27,528 bases of DNA, from contig LCEC01000002.1 in the NCBI GenBank assembly GCA_000997475.1, positions 1-27,528 of the forward strand, in the 5' to 3' direction. Source of the stretch: Parcubacteria group bacterium GW2011_GWB1_42_6. Lineage in GTDB: Bacteria > Patescibacteriota > Minisyncoccia > Portnoybacterales > GWB1-42-6. Below are positions 1 to 7,900 of this stretch, piece by piece. How positions within the stretch are numbered: position 1 is the stretch's first letter; the number at the start of each line of letters is the position of its first letter. The notes beneath the pieces are model-generated. The model was not told the origin of the DNA. It did not search any database and saw nothing but the letters and a program-made list of their open reading frames with translations. The position numbers were made by a program, and so were the translations under genes.

Positions 1-1
1 C

Positions 2-418
2 TGGATCCTCACGGGAATTTGGAGTATTTTCGTTGTTTTCCACGGCTTCGGAAGCCCCCTGTTCAACTCGGCGGTTTCCGACATCTTCCGCTCCGAACAC
101 AGCGCCGATATTTACGCGGCATGGGAAGGAGAGCCGGAAAGAAAGTCGTGGATGGCGGTAATTATCTTACTGGCAATGGCGGCTTTTTCTCTGGTTTATA
201 CTCTTATCGCGAACAGAGAAGAAGTACTTGCAATGATAATAAGCTGGTTCACCCGGGGAAGAATAACCCGACAGATAGAAAACGAGCCTGTCCCTGCCGC
301 CAGAAGAACCGCTCGCTTGAGAAATTTCGGGTCAAATCTTTCCAGAGAAGCGATCTTTGATACCATTTTTGAAGGCATCAAATCGGTCGGGAAATTTCTT
401 GTGGGAAAGGAAGGATAA
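2..418 (+). CDS. Membrane protein, C-terminal part (5' end outside window)
   Basis: The frame is open from base 2 with no start before the window edge, so this is the last 138 residues of a longer protein. The visible part has a hydrophobic segment at the very start (WILTGIWSIFVVF), a soluble stretch rich in charged residues, a second clear membrane helix beginning at the internal Met encoded at 152 (AVIILLAMAAFSLVYTLIA), then a basic cytoplasmic-type tail. The stop at 416-418 lies two bases before the ATG of the next gene, whose Shine-Dalgarno sits inside this gene's end, so the two are probably co-transcribed and translationally coupled. I do not recognise the family. The internal ATG at 152 is a possible start, but coding-like sequence continues upstream, so I prefer the truncated reading. 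Confidence 0.65.
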   Translation, partial: WILTGIWSIFVVFHGFGSPLFNSAVSDIFRSEHSADIYAAWEGEPERKSWMAVIILLAMAAFSLVYTLIANREEVLAMIISWFTRGRITRQIENEPVPAARRTARLRNFGSNLSREAIFDTIFEGIKSVGKFLVGKEG

Positions 419-420
419 AA

Positions 421-1482
421 ATGAGAAGCGCTTTAAGAATTTCTTTATGGGCCCTCATCGGGTTCGTGGCATTTTCTCTTTTCCTTTCCATTTTCATTCC
501 CTGGAAATGGGCAGTCCTGTTTCTTTTTATGGGCGGCGCCATCGGCGGCTTCGAGTATCTGGCGAGGAAATACAATCTCGCCAAGGGAAGAAAAATTTTC
601 TATCCGGCGGCCGTAATTCTCTTCATCGTCCTTGCCATTTTTTCCAAATACCCATGGCTTAAGGACGGCCTTGAGGATAGTCAAATTTACTATTCGCTCA
701 AGACAACGGATGCCGTTTCAAAAAAGTATCCGTCCAGGCTCGCTGTGGTTTCCTACAAAGCACGAATGGCAAATCTGGAAGCGGAATCCAGGGATATGGA
801 AAAAGAACTTAAAAAGATCGAAAAAAAGAGAAACAAAGGAAAAGTCCTCGATCCGGCAGAACAAGTATTCTTGAACTCCGCTCCGGCGAAAATCAAAGAT
901 ATGGAACAAAAAATGGAGGAAATAAAATTCATCTACGCGGATAAAGAGGAGAAAGAAAAAAAACCTTTTTCACTCTCCCTTCCCCGCTTCTCTTTCCCCC
1001 AAAACTTCGGCTGGCTGCAAGCCGTCGGCTGGTTGATCGGATTGGCTTTTTTAATCAGCCTCATCCTATTGATTTTCAAATCAACAAGGCCGGCCGGAGG
1101 AAAAATACTGGCATGGGCGTTTGTCGCTCTAGCCATTATCGCAGTTCTTGGAGTCGCACATGAGCTGTTCATCAAAGACCGCTCATCGAGTTCCGCGATC
1201 GCGGCATATCCGCAAACCGCATTGGTTGATTGGTCCGGAGCAAGGAAATACGGACCGTTTCCATTGAAACCCGGCGAAATATTGAATACTCATATTTCCT
1301 ATAACGGAGGAGAACCCATCCGTTATATCCAAAATGAGTCCAAAGAATTTTTTATTCTGGGAAGCAGGGTTAATACAACGGTCAACTCAACATTATTTGA
1401 AGGAGTGACCATGCCTCCCGGAGGAAAAGTCACCCTGAAAGGAGGCAGCCAAAGCACAGAAGTGACAATCTATATAAAGTAA
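421..1482 (+). CDS. Hypothetical membrane protein with central coiled coil and extracytoplasmic C-terminal domain
   Basis: A 353-residue protein with ATG start and a good AGGAAGGA ribosome site. Seen in order: two or three N-terminal membrane helices (about residues 5-42 and 60-78), a strongly charged helical stretch (about 110-175, heptad-like EKELKKIEKKRNKGK) that is probably a coiled coil, two further helices (about 198-218 and 227-248), then a roughly 100-residue polar, beta-rich C-terminal domain that begins after IKDRSSSS and ends in a regular strand-turn pattern (GGKVTLKGGSQSTEVTIYIK). It follows the preceding membrane protein with a 2-nt gap and is closed by a strong terminator, so it is the last gene of its operon. 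No enzymatic motif is visible and I do not recognise the family; an envelope structural or secretion-accessory role is only a guess. Confidence 0.8.
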   Translation: MRSALRISLWALIGFVAFSLFLSIFIPWKWAVLFLFMGGAIGGFEYLARKYNLAKGRKIFYPAAVILFIVLAIFSKYPWLKDGLEDSQIYYSLKTTDAVSKKYPSRLAVVSYKARMANLEAESRDMEKELKKIEKKRNKGKVLDPAEQVFLNSAPAKIKDMEQKMEEIKFIYADKEEKEKKPFSLSLPRFSFPQNFGWLQAVGWLIGLAFLISLILLIFKSTRPAGGKILAWAFVALAIIAVLGVAHELFIKDRSSSSAIAAYPQTALVDWSGARKYGPFPLKPGEILNTHISYNGGEPIRYIQNESKEFFILGSRVNTTVNSTLFEGVTMPPGGKVTLKGGSQSTEVTIYIK

Positions 1483-1503
1483 AAGTTCTTTCACCAATAA
1501 CCC

Positions 1504-1538
1504 AAAACGGGCGGCAAAAAAGTCGCCCGTTTTTTTAT
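1504..1538 (+). terminator. Rho-independent terminator
   Basis: AAAACGGGCG and CGCCCGTTTT form a perfect 10-bp stem around a 10-nt loop, followed by a run of T. It lies 22 nt after the stop of the membrane protein gene. Confidence 0.9.
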
Positions 1539-1544
1539 TTTGCA

Positions 1545-1760
1545 TTTTATTCCTCCTTTAAAAAAGGAGGTGCCCCGAGCTTGCGAGGGGCGGAGGATTT
1601 TATAATGTAAACTACTTGTAAAATCCCCCCTGCTTCGCTGAAGCTTCGCAGGGCAGGCCTCAATCCCCCTTTTACAAAGGGGGAAGAAAGAAGAATAAAT
1701 CCTTCCCCCGCCCTGGGCGGGTACTCCCTCTTTAGGAAAGGGAGAATAAATTCGTGATGC
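1545..1760. repeat. Compound family A palindromic repeat region
   Basis: This gene-free stretch carries several adjoining hairpins: CTCCTTTAAAAAAGGAG, then a GGATTTTATAATG...TTGTAAAATCC foldback, a GCTTCGCTGAAGCTTCGC block, CCCCCTTTTACAAAGGGGG, and CTCCCTCTTTAGGAAAGGGAG. The same words recur at 3469-3510, 15490-15600, 16390-16430, 16740-16815, 21505-21610 and 22020-22115. No plausible gene is seen here. Confidence 0.75.
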
Positions 1761-1796
1761 TTGAATAAAATTTTCGGGATGGATTCATCTTTCCAA

Positions 1797-1822
1797 ACCA
1801 AAAACCCCGCGCAAACGGGGCC
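1797..1822 (-). terminator. Terminator of the pilin-like operon
   Basis: Read on the minus strand, CCCCG and CGGGG pair around a 6-nt loop and are followed by TTTTTGG. It lies just beyond the stop of the last pilin-like gene. Confidence 0.7.
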
Positions 1823-1845
1823 TTTGAGTATTTGAGATAGAGTAT

Positions 1846-2232
1846 TTAGAACTGAGGAAAGTTAACCGGAACACTGGAAGAGTTTAAGCCAAGAAAATTC
1901 AAAACCAATTGAACCAGACCCCAAGCTCCAGCCGCAATTGCCATACCAATAATTCCCCAAATCATGTGTTTTTTTCCTTTGTCAATTGCTTTATCATCTC
2001 CCTGGGCTCTTACATACTCAAATACGCCCAAGACAAAAAACATTATCATCAAAACGAAAGCAACACCAATTACTCCATTAACTACGCCCTTGACCCAAGT
2101 ATAAGCGCCAGAATTGACACCGCCCGCGACAGGAACAGAATCATCAGCTGCCAAAACAACAAACGGCATAGCTAAAACAGCGATTGCTATTTTGGCGCTC
2201 TGAAAAATTTTACTCGATATTTTTTTAATCAT
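1846..2232 (-). CDS. T4SS-pilin-like small secreted membrane protein
   Basis: A 128-residue protein with an N-terminal signal sequence (IAIAVLAMPFVVLAA, likely cleaved near AADD) and two hydrophobic helices separated by a short charged loop containing GDDKAIDKGKKH. This two-helix layout matches the TrbC/VirB2-like pilin family common in CPR bacteria, where the function is unproven. The ATG at 2232 is chosen because AGGAGG sits 8 nt before it; the in-frame GTG three codons upstream overlaps that site. Its C-terminal half (KKHMIWGIIGM...NFLGL) is nearly repeated at the end of the adjacent 226-residue protein, so the two are paralogs. Last gene of a three-gene minus-strand operon, followed by a terminator. 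Confidence 0.8.
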   Translation of the reverse strand: MIKKISSKIFQSAKIAIAVLAMPFVVLAADDSVPVAGGVNSGAYTWVKGVVNGVIGVAFVLMIMFFVLGVFEYVRAQGDDKAIDKGKKHMIWGIIGMAIAAGAWGLVQLVLNFLGLNSSSVPVNFPQF

Positions 2233-2270
2233 TTTCTTCACCTCCTTTCAAATCCTTTCAAAGAATAAAT

Positions 2271-2951
2271 CTATTGATTGGGTTCAATTCCTAAAAAATT
2301 AACGACTAAAGCAATTATCCCCCAAACACCCATCATAATCGTCATTCCGACAATTCCCCAAATCATGTGTTTTTTTCCTTCTTCCAATTTTTTTTCATTG
2401 CCGCTACTTTGGATCATTTGGACTATTCCCCAACCAAAATACACAGTAGCCAACATAAATAAGATCATCGTGATTTCATTCAAAGCGCCTTTAATGCGAT
2501 CCATCAAAGTGCTTTCCTCTTCAAGATTGGCATCCCCTAAAATCTCTCGCACATAAATTACAATCGCCTGCGCTGAAACGATTACCGCCAAACCCGTGAT
2601 CGCATATCTTAAATTCTTTTTCGCATCTTGGATTTTTACCTCGTTGCCGCCAGCCGTAACAAATTTAAAACCGGCCCAGATTATCATCACGGCTACCAGA
2701 GGAGTCAGAATCTTCTCGACCAATTCGTTAATTACCCTTAGAACAAAAGTGCTGAAATCATTTGTCTCCGAACCCAAAGGATTTGGTATTGAATACGATC
2801 CGCTGTTGTTGCCGACAGTTCCCCCGCCGGTATCCAATGTTCCCCCGCCAGGATCTTCCGCATAGCAAAAAGAAGCGGCAAAAAAAGCCAAAAATATTAT
2901 AAAAAAAATACTCGCTATTTTTGAAAATTTCGCCATTTTTTTTAATTGCAT
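2271..2951 (-). CDS. Tandem-duplicated T4SS-pilin-like secreted membrane protein
   Basis: A 226-residue protein with a signal peptide (FFIIFLAFFAASFCYA, cleavage likely before EDPGG), a Gly/Ser/Thr-rich linker, then two successive pilin-like units, each with two membrane helices and a charged turn. The first unit (about 68-130) has GGNEVKIQDAKKNLRYAITG; the second (about 148-222) has GNEKKLEEGKKHMIWGIVG. The two charged turns align with each other and with the turn in the downstream paralog, so this looks like an internal duplication or fusion. It overlaps the upstream pilin-like gene by 10 nt, which implies translational coupling. An alternative ATG at 2936 would remove five residues; neither start has a clear Shine-Dalgarno. 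Possible roles are a pilus or a pseudopilin-like envelope conduit. Confidence 0.8.
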   Translation of the reverse strand: MQLKKMAKFSKIASIFFIIFLAFFAASFCYAEDPGGGTLDTGGGTVGNNSGSYSIPNPLGSETNDFSTFVLRVINELVEKILTPLVAVMIIWAGFKFVTAGGNEVKIQDAKKNLRYAITGLAVIVSAQAIVIYVREILGDANLEEESTLMDRIKGALNEITMILFMLATVYFGWGIVQMIQSSGNEKKLEEGKKHMIWGIVGMTIMMGVWGIIALVVNFLGIEPNQ

Positions 2952-3364
2952 TGGATAGTTCCCCAGCTTTGCGGCCTGAATCCGTCGCTATCTTCCGGAG
3001 CTATAATAAGAATAATAGTATTAACTATAACAAAAGATGTAAGAATAATAACTAATCCAATAATTGTATTTTTAACTATGCTTTTTCCTTCAGCATATTT
3101 TTTTTCTCCCAATACCATCAGTATACCACCATAGAAAATCAACAGTCCAGCCAAAGGAAAAAAGAAATCATACATGGCAAATCTTACTAAATTTTGGATA
3201 AGAACAAGAACATGGCAAAAAGTGCAAGGAACACAATCGGAAGATCCCGCGGGGCACGCTCCATCGCAAGGAACAAGCCCTCTTTCTTTGGCGAAAGAAA
3301 TTGAGGGAGCCGTGAGAAGAATAAGGACAATAAAAAAAATAAATATTTTTTTGAGAGAAAACAT
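2942..3364 (-). CDS. Pilin-like secreted membrane protein with cysteine-rich ectodomain
   Basis: A 140-residue protein with a signal peptide (IFIFFIVLILLTAPSISFA), then a short extracytoplasmic segment with six cysteines in about 26 residues (pattern CDGAC, CVPC, CHV), and two membrane helices separated by the charged loop GEKKYAEGKSIVKN. The helix-loop-helix matches the two downstream proteins, so all three belong to one family and one operon. The ATG at 3364 is preferred over the upstream in-frame TTG at 3379; no Shine-Dalgarno precedes either. The cysteine cluster is absent from the paralogs and suggests disulfide bonds or metal binding. A conserved Cys residue is also present at the C-terminus (IQCN). 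Confidence 0.78.
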   Translation of the reverse strand: MFSLKKIFIFFIVLILLTAPSISFAKERGLVPCDGACPAGSSDCVPCTFCHVLVLIQNLVRFAMYDFFFPLAGLLIFYGGILMVLGEKKYAEGKSIVKNTIIGLVIILTSFVIVNTIILIIAPEDSDGFRPQSWGTIQCN

Positions 3365-3369
3365 GGATT

Positions 3370-3579
3370 TAATTTTCAAGTTTCAATTTTTCACCCTCCG
3401 GGTGACCACCCGAAGGGTGGCAATCAATATTCAATTTATAATATCTAATTTTTAAACGGATCTCTCTTAGCTGATCCCCCCTCTTAGATAAGAGGGGGTT
3501 AGGGGGAGTTATTCAAAAATTAAACATTGAATATTGAAAATTCAATGAAAATTGGAAATTGATAATTGAAAATTATATT
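3370..3579. repeat. Nested palindromes: family C arms around a family A core
   Basis: The outer AT-rich arms (3370-3390 TTAATTTTCAAGTTTC-type and about 3550-3578 AATTGGAAATTGATAATTG-type) are mutually complementary. Inside lie a GC-rich hairpin CACCCTCCGGGTG / CACCCGAAGGGTG (3391-3420) and a family A element (3469-3510, CCCCCTCTTAGATAAGAGGG). The region separates the pilin-like operon from the solute-binding protein gene; no gene is seen. Confidence 0.7.
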
Positions 3580-4887
3580 TTATCTTCCCTGCATCAGTAT
3601 CGTCACTTCTTGATTGGCCTGGCGGACTATCTCGTCAATCCGGGAAGGATCGCTCAAAGCTTGATCAATCATATTGGCGAAAATTTTCTCGATTTGAATA
3701 TTGTCCGCTTGCCGCCAGGATCGCGCCGAAAGAGTTTGGATGGCGAAGATTCCCAGATCGGGATCCGCTTTTTGCCACTCAATCAAATCGCGGCGGGAAG
3801 TCGGTTTTTTTATTTGCCCCAAAAATGTCTTCATATTTTCTTTTTGGCTCATCCAACCCAAGAATTGCCAAGCCGCGTTGGCGTTAAGAGAACCTTTGGA
3901 AACTCCTTGCCCCCAATAATTGGCGTAATTGGCAGCGTTTGAAGCATTGGCGGAAATCTGCGGCAAGCCCGCCACGCCGAATCTTAAAGTTGCCGCCTTG
4001 GCGCGCAGCGCGGGAATTTGATAAGAATAATTGATCATCATCGCCGCTTTGCCTTCGCTGAAAGCGTCGATTGAATAATGCTGCGAACTATTCCACGAAT
4101 AAACTTTCTTTTTGGGATTGGCGAAATTGGTGTAAAAATTCAGCGCCCGGCTGGCGGGATAAAAATTCTCCCCGTCGAGATAGACCGAACCGGCAAAAGC
4201 GGCCGAAGTTTTGTCATCGGAAATCATTTTCGCGCCGCTTTGGATCATCAGCAAAGAAAGAATATCCGTGCAGCGATTGACGTTTTTTGACGCGCCCAAA
4301 GCGATGCCGGACTGGCTTATATTTCCATCCAAGTCTTTCTTGGTCAAAGATTCAGCCGCCGCATTCACTTCTTCCCAAGTTGCCGGCGGCAAAGCGATGC
4401 CGGCGCCGTTAAAAATATCCTTGTTATAGAAAAGGGCCAGGGTATCGACATAAAAAGGGAAAGCGTAAATTTTTCCCTGTTCAACGAAATCTTGAGAGGC
4501 CACATCCACGAAAACGCTCGCGTACTCGGCCGAAGTGAGCATTCCCTCGGGAGCCGGAAAAAGCTTGTCTGAATACTTCGGCAGCCAAGTGTTGTGGATT
4601 GAAAAAATATCCGGCCCTCGCCCGGCCGCCAAAGCGTTCAAAAGATCCTGTTCATAGGTGGCGATATTTTTCTTGTAATAATTGATCGCGATGTGCGGAT
4701 AAACTTGCTTGAATTGGGCAATCAGCGAAGAATAAGCGTCGGAATCTTCAAACACTCCCCAAAATTCCAGCGTTATAGGCGCGGGAGGTTTTTCTTTGCA
4801 AGGAGAAATGCCGGCAAAAAGCCCCGTGAAAAAAAGCGGGATTACCAGAAAAGAAGCTAAGAATATTTTTGAGTTTTTGAGAGACAC
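3580..4887 (-). CDS. ABC-type extracellular solute-binding protein (sugar-binding class)
   Basis: A 435-residue protein of the family that includes MalE- and UgpB-like carbohydrate receptors. Seen: N-terminal membrane/signal segment (IFLASFLVIPLFFTGLFAG) followed by a single Cys (ISPC) that could be a poor lipobox; then the family opening ITLEFWGVFED, the hinge region GRGPDIFSIHNTWLPKY, and the domain-closing YAFPFYVDTLALFYNKD. Length is typical. Such proteins deliver a ligand to an ABC permease, but no permease or ATPase gene is nearby, so the partner must be elsewhere or absent. The start is a GTG at 4887, since no in-frame ATG lies between it and the upstream palindrome; its ribosome site is weak. 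The substrate cannot be predicted. Confidence 0.85.
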   Translation of the reverse strand: MSLKNSKIFLASFLVIPLFFTGLFAGISPCKEKPPAPITLEFWGVFEDSDAYSSLIAQFKQVYPHIAINYYKKNIATYEQDLLNALAAGRGPDIFSIHNTWLPKYSDKLFPAPEGMLTSAEYASVFVDVASQDFVEQGKIYAFPFYVDTLALFYNKDIFNGAGIALPPATWEEVNAAAESLTKKDLDGNISQSGIALGASKNVNRCTDILSLLMIQSGAKMISDDKTSAAFAGSVYLDGENFYPASRALNFYTNFANPKKKVYSWNSSQHYSIDAFSEGKAAMMINYSYQIPALRAKAATLRFGVAGLPQISANASNAANYANYWGQGVSKGSLNANAAWQFLGWMSQKENMKTFLGQIKKPTSRRDLIEWQKADPDLGIFAIQTLSARSWRQADNIQIEKIFANMIDQALSDPSRIDEIVRQANQEVTILMQGR

Positions 4888-4897
4888 TATTTTTTGA

Positions 4898-4980
4898 ACC
4901 CTACGGAATTACGGATTGGTACGGATATTACGGATTTGATTTATCCGTATCATTTGTATTTATCTGTAATTCCGTAGGGT
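4898..4980. repeat. Family B palindromic element
   Basis: The arms ACCCTACGGAATTACGGAT and ATCTGTAATTCCGTAGGGT match at 18 of 19 positions as an inverted repeat, and the inner part (ACGGATATTACGGAT, ATCCGTATCA) continues the foldback. It fills the whole gap between gyrA and the solute-binding protein gene. Confidence 0.9.
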
Positions 4981-4984
4981 GATA

Positions 4985-7900
4985 CTAGATGCACGCTATG
5001 GACGCCACCTTATCCCCCGCCTCCATCTTCATAATTCTCACGCCCTGGGTTGATCTGCCAAGAACAGAAACCGAACCCAAAGTGGTGCGGATAACTTGTC
5101 CTTTTTCGGAAATGGCGATCAAATCCTGTTCCGTTCCGTTAAGAATTCTGGCTGACACGATTTGTCCGGTTTTGGGAGTCACATGAGCCGCCTTGATTCC
5201 GGAACCGCTTCGGCGCTGGGATTTGAATTGTTTAAGATCCGTTCTTTTGCCAAAACCGTTTTCCGTGACCACCAACACCATCGGCTTTTCCCCTGTCTTG
5301 CCGGATCTTATGACATCCATGCTGATCACTTCATCGCCATTCTTCAATTTAATGGCATGCACGCCGGCGGCGGTTCGCCCCATCGGCCTCACATCTTTTT
5401 CTTTAAATCTGATGCTTTGCCCTTTGGCCGAAACCAGCATCAATTCATCCGATCCGGTTGTGGATTTCGCCCAAAGAAGTTCATCGCCTTTTGTCAAATT
5501 CATGGCGATCAATCCCGAACGGCGGACATTTGAAAATTCTTCCGCCGGACTTTTTTTGATTATACCACCTTTGGTGGCCATGATTAAATAATTTTCATCC
5601 CCAGCCGAACCCGCCGCGACGGGACCGCCTTTTTTGCGATTTTTGATATTTTCTTTGAGCGCCACCAAAGAGCTCACGTGTTCATTGGGACCCAGTTGGA
5701 GAAAATTAACCAGCGCCTGGCCTCTGGCCACCCGGCTGGCTTCGGGAATTTCGTAAGCCTTGGTTTGGAAAACCCGCCCCGTGGTCGTAAAAAACAAAAG
5801 ATTGTCGTGCGTATTGACGCAAAACATATCATCAACGCTGTCTTCTTCGCGCGTAGTAATGCCGGTGATTCCTTTGCCGCCGCGTTTCTGGGCGCGGTAG
5901 TTTTTGGGATTTATTCTTTTCACATATCCGCCCTGGGTCAAAGTGATCATGCATTCTTCCTGCGCCACCAGATCCTCTTCTTTGAATTCCCCCACCGGCG
6001 AAGCATAAACCCGAGTGCGGCGCTCGTCGCCGTATTTGTCTTTGAGGTATGCCAATTCATCTTTGATCACGCCCAAAATTTTCTTTGGAGATTTCAGCAA
6101 AACTTCAAGTTCGGCGATAATTTTATTTTTTTCAGCCAATTCGTCTTCTATTTTCTTCCTTTCCAGTCCCGCCAGAGTTTGCAATCTCATCTCCAAAATC
6201 GCCGAAGCTTGCGCGTCGGTAAATTTAAATTTCTTGCAAAGCGCGATATGAGCTTCCTCTTTGTCGGCCGATTTGCGTATTGTGGCAATTACCGCGTCTA
6301 TATGGTCAAGCGCCTCTTTCAATCCATCCAAAATATGCGCCCGCTCTTTGGCGCGCGCCAAGTCAAATTGGCTGCGGCGGGTCACCACATTATAGCGATG
6401 CTCGATATAATGTTCCAATATGCCTTTCAACGAAAGCACCTGCGGCTGAAGGCCTTCAACCAAAGCCAAGAGATTCAAATGGAAAGATTTTTGCAAATCC
6501 GTGAGCTTGTAAAGCTGATTCAAAATTTTCTGCGGATAAGAATCGTTTTTCAAGTCAATCACGATTCGCACGCCGTCTTTATCTGACTCGTCGCGGATAT
6601 CGCGGATTCCTTCCACTCTTTTGTCTTTCACCAAATCGGCGATCGTTTCAAGCAAAGAAGCCTTGTTGACTTGAAAAGGAATTTCCGTCACGATAATTTG
6701 CTGGCTGCCTTTTTTCTCTTCAATAATTTCGGCCGTGGCGCGATTGACAATCGCTCCCTTGCCGGTTGAATAAGCCTGCAAAATCGCCTGCTTGTCATAA
6801 ATCGCGCCGCCCGTTGGAAAATCCGGCCCTTTGACGAATTTCAAAAGTTCTTCCACCGGCGCCTTGGGATTTTCTATCAGATAATTTATGCCGTCAACCA
6901 ATTCCGAAAGATTGTGGGGCGGAATGCTGGTGGCCATGCCAACAGCGATTCCCATTTGGCCGTTCAACAAAAGTTGCGGCAATTTGGAAGGAAAAACAAT
7001 CGGTTCCTGCCTGGAGCCATCATAGTTATCGGTCCAAGCAACCGTGTCTTTATCAATATCCTGAATCATTTCCTCGGCAATGGGAGTCAAGCGGCATTCG
7101 GTGTAGCGATGGGCCGCGGCCGCGTCGCCATCGAGCGAATTATGGACAAAAATTCCGGATGCCAAACAAAAATTGTGCGTGCCGTCAATTGTAAGATCAT
7201 ACACATCCTCCCGCTCGGATATTTTTTCGATTTTAACAACCTTGTGATTATTGCTGATCTCTTGACGGACCAAATCCGGATTGCCCTGGAAATATTTATC
7301 CAAAGCGTTCCGCCAAAGAGGAGCGGCGCCGTAAGAATAAATTTCATTTCTGATTTTTTCGTAATTCACTTCGCTGAGAGCGGTCCGCCGTTTTACGATT
7401 TCTTTGCAAATATTTAAAAACTTCAACTTGCCCGTTTTATTGGTAACGTGATTTTTATTGCCTTTGATGATTTTTTCACGCATTGAAGCCCTATATTCGG
7501 GATTTTGCCAAAGGCGAATCAAGGTTTCCGTAGCCTGCCGACCTAGTTCTTCCCGCTTCTCGGGATGATCCAAAATATATCGCTTGTTTATTTCGCTCAA
7601 AAAAAGGCTCATTTTCTTTCGATATTCCGGATCTTTCCAATTTTGAATATTTCTTTTCGAGAGCCGTTCCGAATAAGCGGCTTTATTGCCGAAATCGGAC
7701 CAAAAAGCATCGCGGCCCCGAGCGATTTTTTCGCGATATTCACCGTTTTGATGCAACCGAGTCGCTTGTTGATAATGTAATTTCCAGTGCTCTCCCCATT
7801 GCATTCTGATTATATTTTCCGGATTATTATTCAATTTGTCGAAATCCGCGTGATGTCTCACCCGGCCGGCGCTTTTTTTGTATTTTCCAATGTTTAAATT

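Noticed and set aside
5678..6586. Long open frame (302 codons) on the plus strand opposite gyrA
   Set aside because: It is antisense to a clear GyrA core and its product (Phe/Arg/Gln-rich) resembles no protein; a codon-bias shadow.
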